Shown here: positions 1 through 8,958 of the stretch, in pieces
Layout of the letters: each line of letters begins with the position of its first letter
Position numbering within the stretch: the stretch's first letter is position 1
Assembly (NCBI RefSeq): GCF_900564155.1
Contig: NZ_LS999839.1
Span: 5,453,097 to 5,517,096, forward strand
Length of the DNA stretch: 64,000 nt
From: Pedobacter schmidteae
GTDB lineage: Bacteria > Bacteroidota > Bacteroidia > Sphingobacteriales > Sphingobacteriaceae
Direction of reading: 5' to 3'
The notes under the pieces: generated by a model
The model's input: the letters and a program-made list of their open reading frames with translations, nothing else
The model's database searches: none
What the model was told of the DNA's origin: nothing
Made by a program: the position numbers and the translations under genes

Positions 1-2081
1 TTGCCACTATCCACCAGCTGATCCATCATTTCCAGCAAATGCCCTATATCGGCCATGTGCAAACCGGTTGTAGGTTCATCCAACACATAGATGCTCCCCT
101 TTTTATGCAGGTTGCTGGCCAGCTTAATCCGCTGACATTCGCCGCCGGAAAGCGTACTTAATGGCTGTCCTAAAGTCAGATAATCCAGGCCAACATCATG
201 TATGGCCTGCAAACGGCGTTTCAAGTCTTTCTTTTCAAAAAAATCAACCGCATCCTGTACAGTCATCTCCAGCACCTCGCTAATCGATTTCCCTTTAAAC
301 TTATAATTCAATACCTCTTCCTTAAAACGTTTACCGCCACATATCTCACATGGCGTTTTTACAGGTTCCAGAAAAGCAAGATCGGTATAAATAAAGCCCA
401 GTCCCTGGCAATTTGGGCAGGCACCTTTCGAATTGAAGCTGAACAAAGCAGCACTTACATGATTTTCCTGTGCAAAAAGCCTTCTGATGTCGTCCATAAT
501 CCCCGTATACGTAGCGGGGTTGGAACGTATCGAGGTGCTTACGGCCGATTGATCAACGATAACAGCCTCAGGATGCCGTTTGGCAAATACATCATTAATC
601 AGGGTACTTTTTCCCGACCCAGCAACTCCTGTAACCACTGTAAGTATGCCCAAAGGTATATCTACAGTAATATTTTTAAGGTTATGCAAACTAGCCCCGT
701 TCACCCGCAAATAACCGGCAGCCATCCGGTACCCCGATTTCATCGGCTGTTTGTTATGGATATATCTCCCCGTCAGCGTATCCGCCTCCAGCAAGCCCTC
801 AACAGTACCCTCATAAACAATTTCACCTCCCTGCGTACCTGCACCCGGCCCCACATCTACTATATGGTCGGCAATCTTAATCACCTCCGGGTCATGCTCT
901 ACCACCAAAATCGTATTTCCCTTATCCCTTAACTGCAACAACAATTCATTCAGCCGGTGCACATCGCGGGGATGCAGTCCAATACTCGGTTCATCAAAAA
1001 TATAAATCATATCCGTAAGGCTGCTGCCCAGGTGGCGTACCATTTTTATACGCTGCGACTCGCCGCCCGAAAGACTATCCGTTGACTGGTCAAGGCTCAA
1101 ATATCCCAGTCCTATATCAATCAGATGTTGCAGCCGCTGCATCAGTGCCGAAGTCATGGGCCCTGCCACAGGATCATCTATCCGCCTGATGATCTCAATC
1201 ATTTCATCTACCTGCAAACCGGCCAGTTCGGCAATATGATAGCCGTTTATCCGGCAGTTTAACGCGGCCTGGTTCAAACGGGTTCCTTTACATAAGGGAC
1301 AAGGGGCAAAAGAGATGAAACGCTCCAGTGTACCTCTGGTATTTTCGGAAAGGATACTCGTATCCCTTTTGATATACATGCGGTTAAACTTATCTACCAA
1401 TCCTTCAAAACTCACGTTCAGCGGAACATTGTCTTTCCGTACCTGGAACTTTTTAGGTTTGCCATACAATAGCATATGCCATTCTTCCTCACTATAGTCG
1501 CCCAGTTTTTTATCGTTATCAAAAAACCCGGAATAGGCATAAGTATTAAAATACCAGCTGCCAACTGCAAACATCGGAAACAGGATAGCCCCTTCGTTTA
1601 AAGATCTGGAACGGTCCAGAAACTTATCCAGGTTTAGTTTTACAGTTTCACCCAGCCCATTGCATTCCGGGCACATACCTGCCGGATCATTAAACGAAAA
1701 CGCGTTGGAATACCCTGCAAAAGGTTTTCCCACCCTCGAAAACAGCAAACGCAGGATAGCATAGATATCAGTAACGGTACCCACGGTAGAACGTGAATTG
1801 CCAGCCAGGCGCTTTTGATCAATCACAATGGCGGTCGACAGGTTCTCAATCCCATCGGCATCGGGCTGACTGTAACGCGGCAAACGGTTACGTACAAATG
1901 TGGAGAAGGTTTCGTTCAGCTGCCGCTGCGCCTCGGCGCCGATGGTTTCAAATACAATAGAAGATTTACCAGAGCCCGAAACCCCGGTAAACACGGTAAT
2001 TTTACGCTTTGGGATACACAGTGAAATATTTTTAAGGTTGTTTTCACGGGCACCTCTTATTTCTATATATGCTTGCTTCAT
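1..2081 (-). CDS. UvrA-like ABC ATPase, UvrB-binding domain absent (3' end cut by window edge)
   Basis: Reading the minus strand from the ATG at 2079-2081 gives an open frame to the window edge, about 693 residues. It has two ABC modules: Walker A GVSGSGKSS near residue 33, a first signature LSGGESQRIK, a second Walker A GVAGSGKST and a second signature LSGGECQRIK, plus CxxC zinc-finger pairs (CPECNGLG, CPLCKG, CPNCQGLG). In canonical UvrA the UvrB-binding domain follows the RSTVGTVT segment. Here the sequence runs from there straight into the FSFNDPAGMCPECNGLG zinc module, so that domain is missing. This is the architecture of the short UvrA2/DrrC-like paralogues, some of which are linked to drug tolerance rather than nucleotide excision repair. 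It is divergent from the AraC regulator. The C-terminus lies outside the window. Confidence 0.9.
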   Translation of the reverse strand, partial: MKQAYIEIRGARENNLKNISLCIPKRKITVFTGVSGSGKSSIVFETIGAEAQRQLNETFSTFVRNRLPRYSQPDADGIENLSTAIVIDQKRLAGNSRSTVGTVTDIYAILRLLFSRVGKPFAGYSNAFSFNDPAGMCPECNGLGETVKLNLDKFLDRSRSLNEGAILFPMFAVGSWYFNTYAYSGFFDNDKKLGDYSEEEWHMLLYGKPKKFQVRKDNVPLNVSFEGLVDKFNRMYIKRDTSILSENTRGTLERFISFAPCPLCKGTRLNQAALNCRINGYHIAELAGLQVDEMIEIIRRIDDPVAGPMTSALMQRLQHLIDIGLGYLSLDQSTDSLSGGESQRIKMVRHLGSSLTDMIYIFDEPSIGLHPRDVHRLNELLLQLRDKGNTILVVEHDPEVIKIADHIVDVGPGAGTQGGEIVYEGTVEGLLEADTLTGRYIHNKQPMKSGYRMAAGYLRVNGASLHNLKNITVDIPLGILTVVTGVAGSGKSTLINDVFAKRHPEAVIVDQSAVSTSIRSNPATYTGIMDDIRRLFAQENHVSAALFSFNSKGACPNCQGLGFIYTDLAFLEPVKTPCEICGGKRFKEEVLNYKFKGKSISEVLEMTVQDAVDFFEKKDLKRRLQAIHDVGLDYLTLGQPLSTLSGGECQRIKLASNLHKKGSIYVLDEPTTGLHMADIGHLLEMMDQLVDSG

Positions 2082-2162
2082 GCCGTTCCAAATTGTTTAA
2101 TCCGGGTACTTTTCTACAAAATCAAAAATCAACATAATAGCCATTTCACTTACCGTTCAATA

Positions 2163-2197
2163 AGGAGTAATTACCTTTCAAAAAGGAATTATTTCCT
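2163..2197. promoter_or_regulatory. Interrupted 35-bp dyad in the uvrA2/araC divergent promoter region
   Basis: The arms read AGGA-n-TAAT-nn-CCTTT, then CAA, then AAAGG-n-ATTA-nn-TCCT, centred at 2180. The dyad lies in the 192-bp space between two divergent start codons (2081 and 2274). Its three matching blocks are symmetric, with spacers of one and two bases on each side. That fits an operator for a dimeric regulator, possibly the neighbouring AraC protein, but no binding data exist. A hairpin role is less likely because there is no T-run. Confidence 0.45.
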
Positions 2198-2273
2198 GAC
2201 TAACGTTTCTAAAGATATAATTTTTCTTAAATTAGTTGCTATAAACCGTTCCTATCATTTACGCTTCAATACT

Positions 2274-3221
2274 ATGACCGACAACGAATTGAACCTGATC
2301 ATGTGTACCGAAATGTCCGAAATCCAAAAAATGGAATGTGCTGACTATTTGGGTAATGCTGGCTATATCAATATCAGCGAGGTTAAAATTAACGGTGCAG
2401 ATATCTTTTCCGGGAGCAGCAAAATAACTCAGGAAGTAACGGTACGGGAACAGAATGAAACACCTACCCTGAATATGTATTTTTCTATCCAGGGTATCAG
2501 TTCGGCCTGGGAAGCCAATAGCAACGAAAAATATGTTTTAAAAGACAACCAGCATGCGGTAACTTTTACACCTGGCTTTGATGGCTACTATGCGTTGAGC
2601 AGTCCCGAAGTCCGAAATTTTGGCATTTCCCTGTACGAATCTTTTTTCAACCGGCTATATTCAACTGACCTTGAATGTTTAAAGCGCTTCTGGGATAACG
2701 TAAATGCCGGTAAGCTGACCGACATATCCGAACATGCCTTGCCCATTACGCCTAAACAGCAATCGGTAATTAACGACATGCATCATTGCCCCTATAGCGG
2801 CAACATGAAGCAATTGTTTTATGAATCCAAAATCACCGAACTCTTTTTATTGCAGGCCGAGCAGGCCGAAGCATTAAATGGAACTACACCCGTTAAAATA
2901 GAACGCCATCATATAGATAAACTGCATGCAGCACGCCAGTACATCCAGCAAAGTATGTTCGATCCTTTGACCCTCAGTGGCATTGCCCGCGAGGCCGGCA
3001 TCAACGAGTTTATGTTGAAAAAAGGATTTAAAGAGCTATTTGGCATGACCGTTTTTGGCTACCTCAATGAGTTAAAAATGAATTATGCCCGCCAAATGCT
3101 ACTCGAGTCGGCCTGCACAGTATACGAGGTGGCCTATACCATGGGTTACAATGAACCTTACAACTTCTCCAAAGCCTTCCGCAAACACTTCGGCTATCTT
3201 CCCGGCGAACTCCGGAAATAA
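2274..3221 (+). CDS. AraC-family transcriptional regulator
   Basis: A 315-residue DNA-binding regulator. The C-terminal ~100 residues carry the two helix-turn-helix motifs of the AraC/XylS family: LTLSGIAREAGINEFMLKKG, then VYEVAYTMGYNEPYNFSKAF, followed by the usual FRKHFGYLPGELRK ending. The N-terminal ~200 residues would be the sensing/dimerisation part and resemble nothing I can name. The frame is open upstream to 2073, but that would overlap the divergent uvrA-like gene and give an atypical basic N-terminus, so I chose the ATG at 2274 (MTDNELNL). The gene ends 3 bp before the convergent GT39 gene. It may control itself or the uvrA-like neighbour through the dyad at 2163-2197; that is inference. 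Confidence 0.88.
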   Translation: MTDNELNLIMCTEMSEIQKMECADYLGNAGYINISEVKINGADIFSGSSKITQEVTVREQNETPTLNMYFSIQGISSAWEANSNEKYVLKDNQHAVTFTPGFDGYYALSSPEVRNFGISLYESFFNRLYSTDLECLKRFWDNVNAGKLTDISEHALPITPKQQSVINDMHHCPYSGNMKQLFYESKITELFLLQAEQAEALNGTTPVKIERHHIDKLHAARQYIQQSMFDPLTLSGIAREAGINEFMLKKGFKELFGMTVFGYLNELKMNYARQMLLESACTVYEVAYTMGYNEPYNFSKAFRKHFGYLPGELRK

Positions 3222-3224
3222 TTG

Positions 3225-4931
3225 TTATTTGATCTCAACAGCAATCATATTGCTATTGCGCGGTCCTGGAAAGGGCTCTGTTCTTAAAGAAAAAACCAGT
3301 TTGTACTTACCTGCATTTGCCGGGGCCTGTACTTTAGCTTTAAGCTGTACCGATTGCCCCGCTGCAATTACCAAATGTTCAGTATCGGTATCCACCAGCT
3401 TAAACTCGCCCATGTCTGGCCCAAGTTTAAAACCATATTCCAGGTAACACTTCCATTTTTCGCCTGCATTCCCCAAGGCAATGCTTTCATCATAAGGGTT
3501 GGTAATTTTCAGTTCCAACGTTTTTATTTCGTTTACCTTCCAGTCGCCAGGCACAACAAGCGGATTTACCGACACCTTCTGATACATCCTCACACCATCC
3601 AGCCAGGCTCCATAATATATACCTTTACCGGTCGGGATGGTATCGGTCAGCTCCAGCCCGGGAACAGGTTGATCGACCACCAGATAAGCTTTTTTATTCC
3701 TCAGGCTATCCTCCAGCGGCCATATATCATACTGGTTTTTGCGGTAATATCTGGAGTCGTAACCAAAGCCCCTGGTGCTGTTGGTGTAAAAATTGTACCG
3801 GGACGGGATCTGAAAACTGTTCATAAAAATAACCGGCGCGTTGCCAGCCTGCTGATGAATGGCTTTTGCCCAATCTTTATTTCCAAAGTAATAATCTATC
3901 ACCTTTACTTTCCGCAAGGCGTCGACAGGAAAAATCAGCATCAGTCTTACCAGCAAGATCAGGAAAATATTGATTATAGCCAGGCGCTCCAACCATTTTG
4001 GTACGGCCTTACTGGAAATGGCAATATAAGCCAGAATAAAGAGGCAAATCATGGCCGGCAGCGTCCAATGGGCTTCTACCCTTCCCTTTAATGTACTAAT
4101 GAAGAAAAAGATAAATATACCAAAGCAGTTAAATTTAAGCGTCCGGATAAAAACATCGCTGGTTTTCAGCTTAACTGCCGAGGCGTACAGGTACCAACCT
4201 ACCAATGGGCCGGCCAGGGCCAGCTGTGCAAATAAATACTCTGTAGTAAAATTAAACTTATAAAAAGCTGCCGAGCGATCAATCACATGGTAATAAAATG
4301 AAGGATAATTGTTTTGTACCTGCCACCAGATATGTGGAACAAAAGCCACTATAGCAATGGCTACAATAGCCCAGAAACTGGGCCTTTTTAGCAGCTTAAA
4401 ATTGGAAAGAATGGTAAAAAATAAAATCAATATCCCATGATATTTGCTGTACAGCATCCCGGCGATAACCAGGGCCAGCAAAAAAGCCCATTTAAACTTA
4501 TCCTCTTCTATATAACGCTGATAAACGTATAGAAAAAGTACGGTAAAAAAGAACAGCGGGGCATCGGGCGTGGTGATAAACCCGTATACATGGAACAAGA
4601 CCACAGCACTGAACAACAGGATAAACAGCTTGATCTGTTGAGTATACCTGCTTACAATTTTCCATAAAAAGTAAACCGATATAGTATTGGTGATGACGGT
4701 AAACAACCTCAAACCAAGGGTCGAATGGGTCAATAGATCCCCCAGTTTAATAAACAAGGCCACCATGGGCGGATGATCAAAATAGCCCCAATCTAAAAAC
4801 TGCGAATACACCCAATAATAGGCCTCATCGGCATGTACTTCAACAAAGCTCGCCTGAACAATATTGATCAATGTCCATATACCCAAAAAAACAAACAGCA
4901 GCTGTTCGGTTCTTTTTTTTGTTTCCAGCAT
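3225..4931 (-). CDS. GT39-family (PMT/ArnT-like) membrane glycosyltransferase
   Basis: A 568-residue polytopic membrane protein that would use a polyprenyl-phosphate sugar donor to glycosylate a lipid or protein on the outer face of the inner membrane. The first extracytoplasmic loop carries the family acidic motif in HADEAYYW (residues 33-40), followed by YFDHPP (50-55), typical of PMT_2/ArnT-type enzymes. About ten hydrophobic segments fill residues 15-370. The C-terminal ~180 residues are soluble and probably periplasmic. The GtrA-like gene lies 13 bp upstream on the same strand, which suggests an operon in which GtrA helps move the lipid-linked sugar. The acceptor cannot be deduced from sequence. 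Confidence 0.85.
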   Translation of the reverse strand: MLETKKRTEQLLFVFLGIWTLINIVQASFVEVHADEAYYWVYSQFLDWGYFDHPPMVALFIKLGDLLTHSTLGLRLFTVITNTISVYFLWKIVSRYTQQIKLFILLFSAVVLFHVYGFITTPDAPLFFFTVLFLYVYQRYIEEDKFKWAFLLALVIAGMLYSKYHGILILFFTILSNFKLLKRPSFWAIVAIAIVAFVPHIWWQVQNNYPSFYYHVIDRSAAFYKFNFTTEYLFAQLALAGPLVGWYLYASAVKLKTSDVFIRTLKFNCFGIFIFFFISTLKGRVEAHWTLPAMICLFILAYIAISSKAVPKWLERLAIINIFLILLVRLMLIFPVDALRKVKVIDYYFGNKDWAKAIHQQAGNAPVIFMNSFQIPSRYNFYTNSTRGFGYDSRYYRKNQYDIWPLEDSLRNKKAYLVVDQPVPGLELTDTIPTGKGIYYGAWLDGVRMYQKVSVNPLVVPGDWKVNEIKTLELKITNPYDESIALGNAGEKWKCYLEYGFKLGPDMGEFKLVDTDTEHLVIAAGQSVQLKAKVQAPANAGKYKLVFSLRTEPFPGPRNSNMIAVEIK

Positions 4932-4944
4932 CAGTTATGGGGTT

Positions 4945-5355
4945 TTAATTGGTAAATGTATAAAGGTAATTTGCAAAAAAATTCCACAGGGACACAATTA
5001 CAATTGCACAAGCTTTGGCAACGTAAAAATTCCATTTCAGCTTATCATTTAACAGATAAATCAGGATATTACTTAAGGCCAGCCCTACCAGACAGATCAT
5101 AAAATATTTACCAAACTGGGTCATGCTGGCTGCATCATGGCTACCAAAAGTCCAGATCCGGTTTAGCCGGTAATTGGTTGCCGTAGCAATGCTAAAGCCC
5201 AGCGAGCTGGAAACATATTTGTGGATTTTTAATTTTTCTTTACAGATATAGGTTACTGTAAAATCAACAATGAGCCCAACAAAGCCAACAACGCCAAATT
5301 TTAAAAGTTTAATCAAAAAAGCATAATTAAATTCAATGGCTGCAATAGGGGTCAT
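4945..5355 (-). CDS. GtrA-family membrane protein (putative lipid-linked sugar flippase)
   Basis: A 136-residue protein with four predicted membrane helices and the GtrA pattern: KFGVVGFVGLIVDF near the N-terminus, the ATATNYRLNRIWTF segment after helix 2, and YVAKACAIVIVSLWNFFANY in helix 4. GtrA-like proteins are thought to help translocate polyprenyl-phosphate sugars. I chose the ATG at 5353-5355 (MTPIAAIE); an in-frame ATG at 5391 would add 12 hydrophobic residues not usual for the family. It probably forms a two-gene operon with the GT39 enzyme just downstream. Confidence 0.85.
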   Translation of the reverse strand: MTPIAAIEFNYAFLIKLLKFGVVGFVGLIVDFTVTYICKEKLKIHKYVSSSLGFSIATATNYRLNRIWTFGSHDAASMTQFGKYFMICLVGLALSNILIYLLNDKLKWNFYVAKACAIVIVSLWNFFANYLYTFTN

Positions 5356-5435
5356 ATTTACTACTTTCAGCAAAAATAATATAATAATCATACAACTTCG
5401 TTTCCTTTCAGTATTTTTACTACCAAAATAAGAAC

Positions 5436-6758
5436 GTGCTCCATTTATTCAGATACAGAATTCCAAATAAGTATTCCAATGAATTTAAGGATACTTATGC
5501 TTTTATTAATACTAAACAAGTAACCATTCTGAGCGGGGTTTTACTTGTGATTGCCTTTGGAGTAAGGATGACTTCCATTTTTTATCATCAGGAGTTGGTT
5601 ACCATGCCCAATCTTGAACTGTACAATATGCTCAACTGGGTACAAATTTTTGGCGCTTCATTTTTCCTCATCACCGCCGGTTTCGCGTTAAAATCCAGCT
5701 ACTGGAAAACCGAAGGCCGAAATATACTGGTCATTGTATTTTGTTTATTTCTGCTCAGTACTTCCTTTACTGTCAGCTTTCTTTTTTCCTTATTTAATCC
5801 GAAAAACACCTTAACTATTTTTCTTACGGGCGTTATGGCGGTAAGCGTGTTCTTTGCACTTGAGTTGAAGCAAATTATATTGATTTCGGTATACATTGTC
5901 ATTTTGTTTATCCTGGCCATGTTAGTTCCCAATATCAGTGCCCAGCAAAAGCTACTCAATATCATTATGTCGGGGGTACTGGCATTTTTTATGTATGCCT
6001 GCTCGCGGTACAGCTATTATTTTAAAGCCGAGCAATTTGTAAAAGTCAAAGAGCTGGAAGAAAAAAATATGGAAGTACAGTTGCTCAACCATCAGAAAAG
6101 TGAAATTCTGGGCTTTGTGGCGCATGACCTCCGAAATCCGCTTAATAATATTGAAGCATTGACCAGGATTGTACTTGAAGATCTGCCCGATGGTCAGAAT
6201 ACCGAAATGCAGCTCATTTTGAGTTCGACCCGCCAGGCAAAAAACATCATTGATGATTTACTGGAAGTTGCGGCGCACAATAAAGCCCCGTTCCTGTTGC
6301 AAACTACCAATATGATTACCTTTATGGACAACATTTGCAACAACTGGCAAAAAAACCTGAACAACGAACGGAAAATTGTCTTTAAAGCAAGCCACCAGGA
6401 GCTTATAGCGGCTGTAAATCCCTCCAAACTTACCAGGGTAATTGACAACCTGATCGGCAATGGGCTTAAGTTTTCAAAATCAGAAACGCCTATTAATATT
6501 GATGTCTCAAAATCCGATAATTCCTGTATCATCCGGATTACCGATTTTGGCATCGGCATTCCGCACAACTTACAGCAAATATTGTTCGATCAGTTTTCCA
6601 AGGCCGGGCGCCCTGGTCTTCGTGGCGAAAAATCAATAGGCCTGGGGCTTCACATCTCCAAACAGATTATAGAGCAGCATGGTGGTTCTATAACGGTATC
6701 CAGCACAGAAAATAAAGGGACCACTTTTCAGATTGCCCTTCCTTTTATAGCAGCCTAA
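5436..6758 (+). CDS. Membrane-bound sensor histidine kinase
   Basis: A 440-residue kinase. Roughly six hydrophobic helices span residues 30-190, with no obvious periplasmic sensor domain, so sensing is probably within the membrane. A short coiled coil (about 200-222) leads to the dimerisation/phosphoacceptor helix with H-box HDLRNP (H230). The catalytic domain follows, with N-box DNLIGNGLKFS, G1 DFGIGIP and G2 GLGLHIS. No receiver domain is fused and no response-regulator gene is adjacent. The stop overlaps the convergent four-helix-bundle gene by 4 bp. Confidence 0.9.
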   Translation: MLHLFRYRIPNKYSNEFKDTYAFINTKQVTILSGVLLVIAFGVRMTSIFYHQELVTMPNLELYNMLNWVQIFGASFFLITAGFALKSSYWKTEGRNILVIVFCLFLLSTSFTVSFLFSLFNPKNTLTIFLTGVMAVSVFFALELKQIILISVYIVILFILAMLVPNISAQQKLLNIIMSGVLAFFMYACSRYSYYFKAEQFVKVKELEEKNMEVQLLNHQKSEILGFVAHDLRNPLNNIEALTRIVLEDLPDGQNTEMQLILSSTRQAKNIIDDLLEVAAHNKAPFLLQTTNMITFMDNICNNWQKNLNNERKIVFKASHQELIAAVNPSKLTRVIDNLIGNGLKFSKSETPINIDVSKSDNSCIIRITDFGIGIPHNLQQILFDQFSKAGRPGLRGEKSIGLGLHISKQIIEQHGGSITVSSTENKGTTFQIALPFIAA

Positions 6759-7444
6759 TTCAGATTAAACTTATCGTTGTTGATTTTAACCACGTTAGAC
6801 GTAAATACAATACCCACTATTAAAATACCAATCAAAATAGCCAGCACCAGCTGAAAACTGGAATACAACTTGTTTCCCGACACCATAAAGGCAGTATCTT
6901 TGGTCAGCTGTTCTCCAACCTGACGTTGAATACGCATCAGTTCCGACAGTTTGTGAATAATCTCTCCCGGTGCATTTCTACCAAGTGTTTCATACGTCAT
7001 CCTTGCCTTTTCTATTCCCTGTGTGGTAATTGCGGTCAACAATTTATTCTCAATGGTGGTATGCCCCAGCAACCAGGCTTTCAGTTCGGCCATTTTCTCT
7101 TTTTCCTGTTTCACCAGGTAAGTTTTTTCGTAACCTTTAATCAACGAATCGATGGAAACATTTATCCGGTTCAATTTCATTTTCAGGACAGCTTCGTCAA
7201 AAGGATGTGTTACGGCCGTATACAATACCTCCTCCATCAATGAGCGCTTTTGATCTACATATTCGGCAATATAAAACAAATCGGTAGCCGGAATCAGCCG
7301 GTCGTTATACAACGAAACGAATGAATTGTTCATGCTTTTTACACTCTTATCTTCCAAAAACCTGATCAGAATAGTGCAGGCCATAATACAGAACAGCAAC
7401 ATGGCGATCTTCATTTTTTGTTTTATGGAGTAGGCAAATCTCAT
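6755..7444 (-). CDS. Orphan four-helix-bundle (4HB_MCP-like) membrane sensor without output domain
   Basis: A 229-residue protein with one N-terminal membrane helix (about 12-28), a ~160-residue helical extracytoplasmic region and a second membrane helix (about 197-217), ending only about 12 residues later. The layout and the RLIPATDLFYIAEYVDQKR segment resemble the ligand-binding four-helix bundle of chemoreceptors and some kinases. No HAMP, methyl-accepting or kinase domain follows. It is convergent with, and overlaps by 4 bp, the histidine kinase at 5436-6758, which conversely lacks a periplasmic sensor. Whether the two work together is inference. Confidence 0.7.
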   Translation of the reverse strand: MRFAYSIKQKMKIAMLLFCIMACTILIRFLEDKSVKSMNNSFVSLYNDRLIPATDLFYIAEYVDQKRSLMEEVLYTAVTHPFDEAVLKMKLNRINVSIDSLIKGYEKTYLVKQEKEKMAELKAWLLGHTTIENKLLTAITTQGIEKARMTYETLGRNAPGEIIHKLSELMRIQRQVGEQLTKDTAFMVSGNKLYSSFQLVLAILIGILIVGIVFTSNVVKINNDKFNLN

Positions 7445-7462
7445 ATGCTTAGGTTTTAGTTG

Positions 7463-8905
7463 TTAAAATTGATCTTCAGCAGGGGCCAAAAACAGGTTAG
7501 GGGCAAAATTTACTAAAAATAATTCTCTTTTCGCTCTTGTCACTCCGGTATATAACCATCTTAAAAAATCCATATCCACCATTTCATCGGTCAAATAGCC
7601 CTGATCTACAAATACCGCATCCCATTGCCCGCCCTGTGCCTTATGGCAGGTTACAGCATACGCGAATTTAATTTGCAAGGCATTATAATAAGGATCTTCC
7701 TTGATGGCATTAAACCGTTCCTTTTTATTTTTGATGTGTTCATAATCCACATTCAGGGCTTCAAACAACTTATTTCCCTGCTCGTACGATAAATTGGGAG
7801 CTTCAATAGTCAGGGTATCCAGCATCACCTTGCAGGTAATTAGTCCTGCCTCCGGAAAATCCAGAAACTCCAGCTGTACCTCGGCAAAACGCAGGTCATA
7901 CCTCTCCTCCACCCGCCTCACCCGTACTACCCTGGCCATGTCGCCATTGGCAATAAAAGCGGCCGATTCATTTTCGGGCAGCCAGAAATAATTGTTCCGC
8001 ACCACCATAATCTGATCGCCCCCGGTTAGCTCTTCCTCCCTGTACAGCAGTCTGGCCCTGATTTGCTGGTTATACACGTTGGCCGATTTATTGGAGCGGC
8101 ACACCACCAGCGAATTCTCGATACCAAACTTGCTGTAAGCATACTCCAGCCCTTCTACCAGTTTTAACCCGGTCATTCTAAAAATATCCTTATAATTTTT
8201 GGTGATGAACTTCGGCAACACTACATTTCCCTCCTCATCCGCTTCCAGATCGTTGATCAGCTTGCGCAGCATGGTGGCATTGGCCAGTATGCCCGATTTC
8301 TTTTCCTGCCGCACTACCTCTTTCAGTTCCACATTTTTGACCAGCATACCAAAGTTGCCCGCCATATAGTATGCATTTAAAGCCGGACTATCAATGCTGC
8401 CCACCGGAGGTAACTGGGCCGTATCGCCCACAAATACCGCCGCACAGTTTTTGCCATTGTACACAAATTCCATCAGGTCTTTCAAAAAGGACGATCCCGT
8501 ATGGGTAATCCATTCATCGGCAATCATTGAGGCCTCGTCAATAATAAATAAGGTATGCTCGGCCAGGTTGGGTGCCAGCTGAAAGGACAAATCAGTAGCA
8601 ACAGCCGATCGTTTTCTGTATATTTTTTTGTGAATGGTAAGTGCCTTCCGGCCGGTATAGTTGCTCATTACCTTGGCCGCCCTACCCGTCGGCGCCAATA
8701 ATACCGAACGCAATTTAAATTGAGGCAGGGCTTTTACCAAAGCACCTACCGAAGTGGTTTTTCCGGTACCGGCATAGCCCTTCAATATAAAACACTGGCT
8801 ACCCAGATCATGCGATAAAAAAGAAGCCATTTCCCTGCAAAATCCAAGCTGCTCTGCCGTCGGATTGAACTCATACGAGGCCTCTATAATTGCTGCTTTA
8901 TCCAT
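7463..8905 (-). CDS. RecD-like ATP-dependent DNA helicase (superfamily 1)
   Basis: A 480-residue SF1B-type helicase. Walker A is GYAGTGKTT (residues 43-51), Walker B is IIDEAS (121-126), the Q-loop region is FVGDTAQLPPVG, and the C-terminal UvrD_C_2 part has YAVTCHKAQGGQWDAVFVD and YTGVTRAKRELF. It is much shorter than RecD of RecBCD and lacks the RecD2 N-terminal extension, matching the compact RecD-like helicases common in Bacteroidota. No recB or recC gene is present, so it probably works alone in DNA repair or replication-fork processing. It is divergent from the DUF3822 gene. Confidence 0.88.
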   Translation of the reverse strand: MDKAAIIEASYEFNPTAEQLGFCREMASFLSHDLGSQCFILKGYAGTGKTTSVGALVKALPQFKLRSVLLAPTGRAAKVMSNYTGRKALTIHKKIYRKRSAVATDLSFQLAPNLAEHTLFIIDEASMIADEWITHTGSSFLKDLMEFVYNGKNCAAVFVGDTAQLPPVGSIDSPALNAYYMAGNFGMLVKNVELKEVVRQEKKSGILANATMLRKLINDLEADEEGNVVLPKFITKNYKDIFRMTGLKLVEGLEYAYSKFGIENSLVVCRSNKSANVYNQQIRARLLYREEELTGGDQIMVVRNNYFWLPENESAAFIANGDMARVVRVRRVEERYDLRFAEVQLEFLDFPEAGLITCKVMLDTLTIEAPNLSYEQGNKLFEALNVDYEHIKNKKERFNAIKEDPYYNALQIKFAYAVTCHKAQGGQWDAVFVDQGYLTDEMVDMDFLRWLYTGVTRAKRELFLVNFAPNLFLAPAEDQF

Positions 8906-8958
8906 TTAACAAATATGCGATGGTGATCTTATAGAAAAAAGGATTAATTTTGTTAATT

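Noticed and set aside
198..932. 244-codon plus-strand frame inside the UvrA-like gene
   Set aside because: It is the antisense shadow of a well-supported minus-strand gene with Walker and signature motifs.
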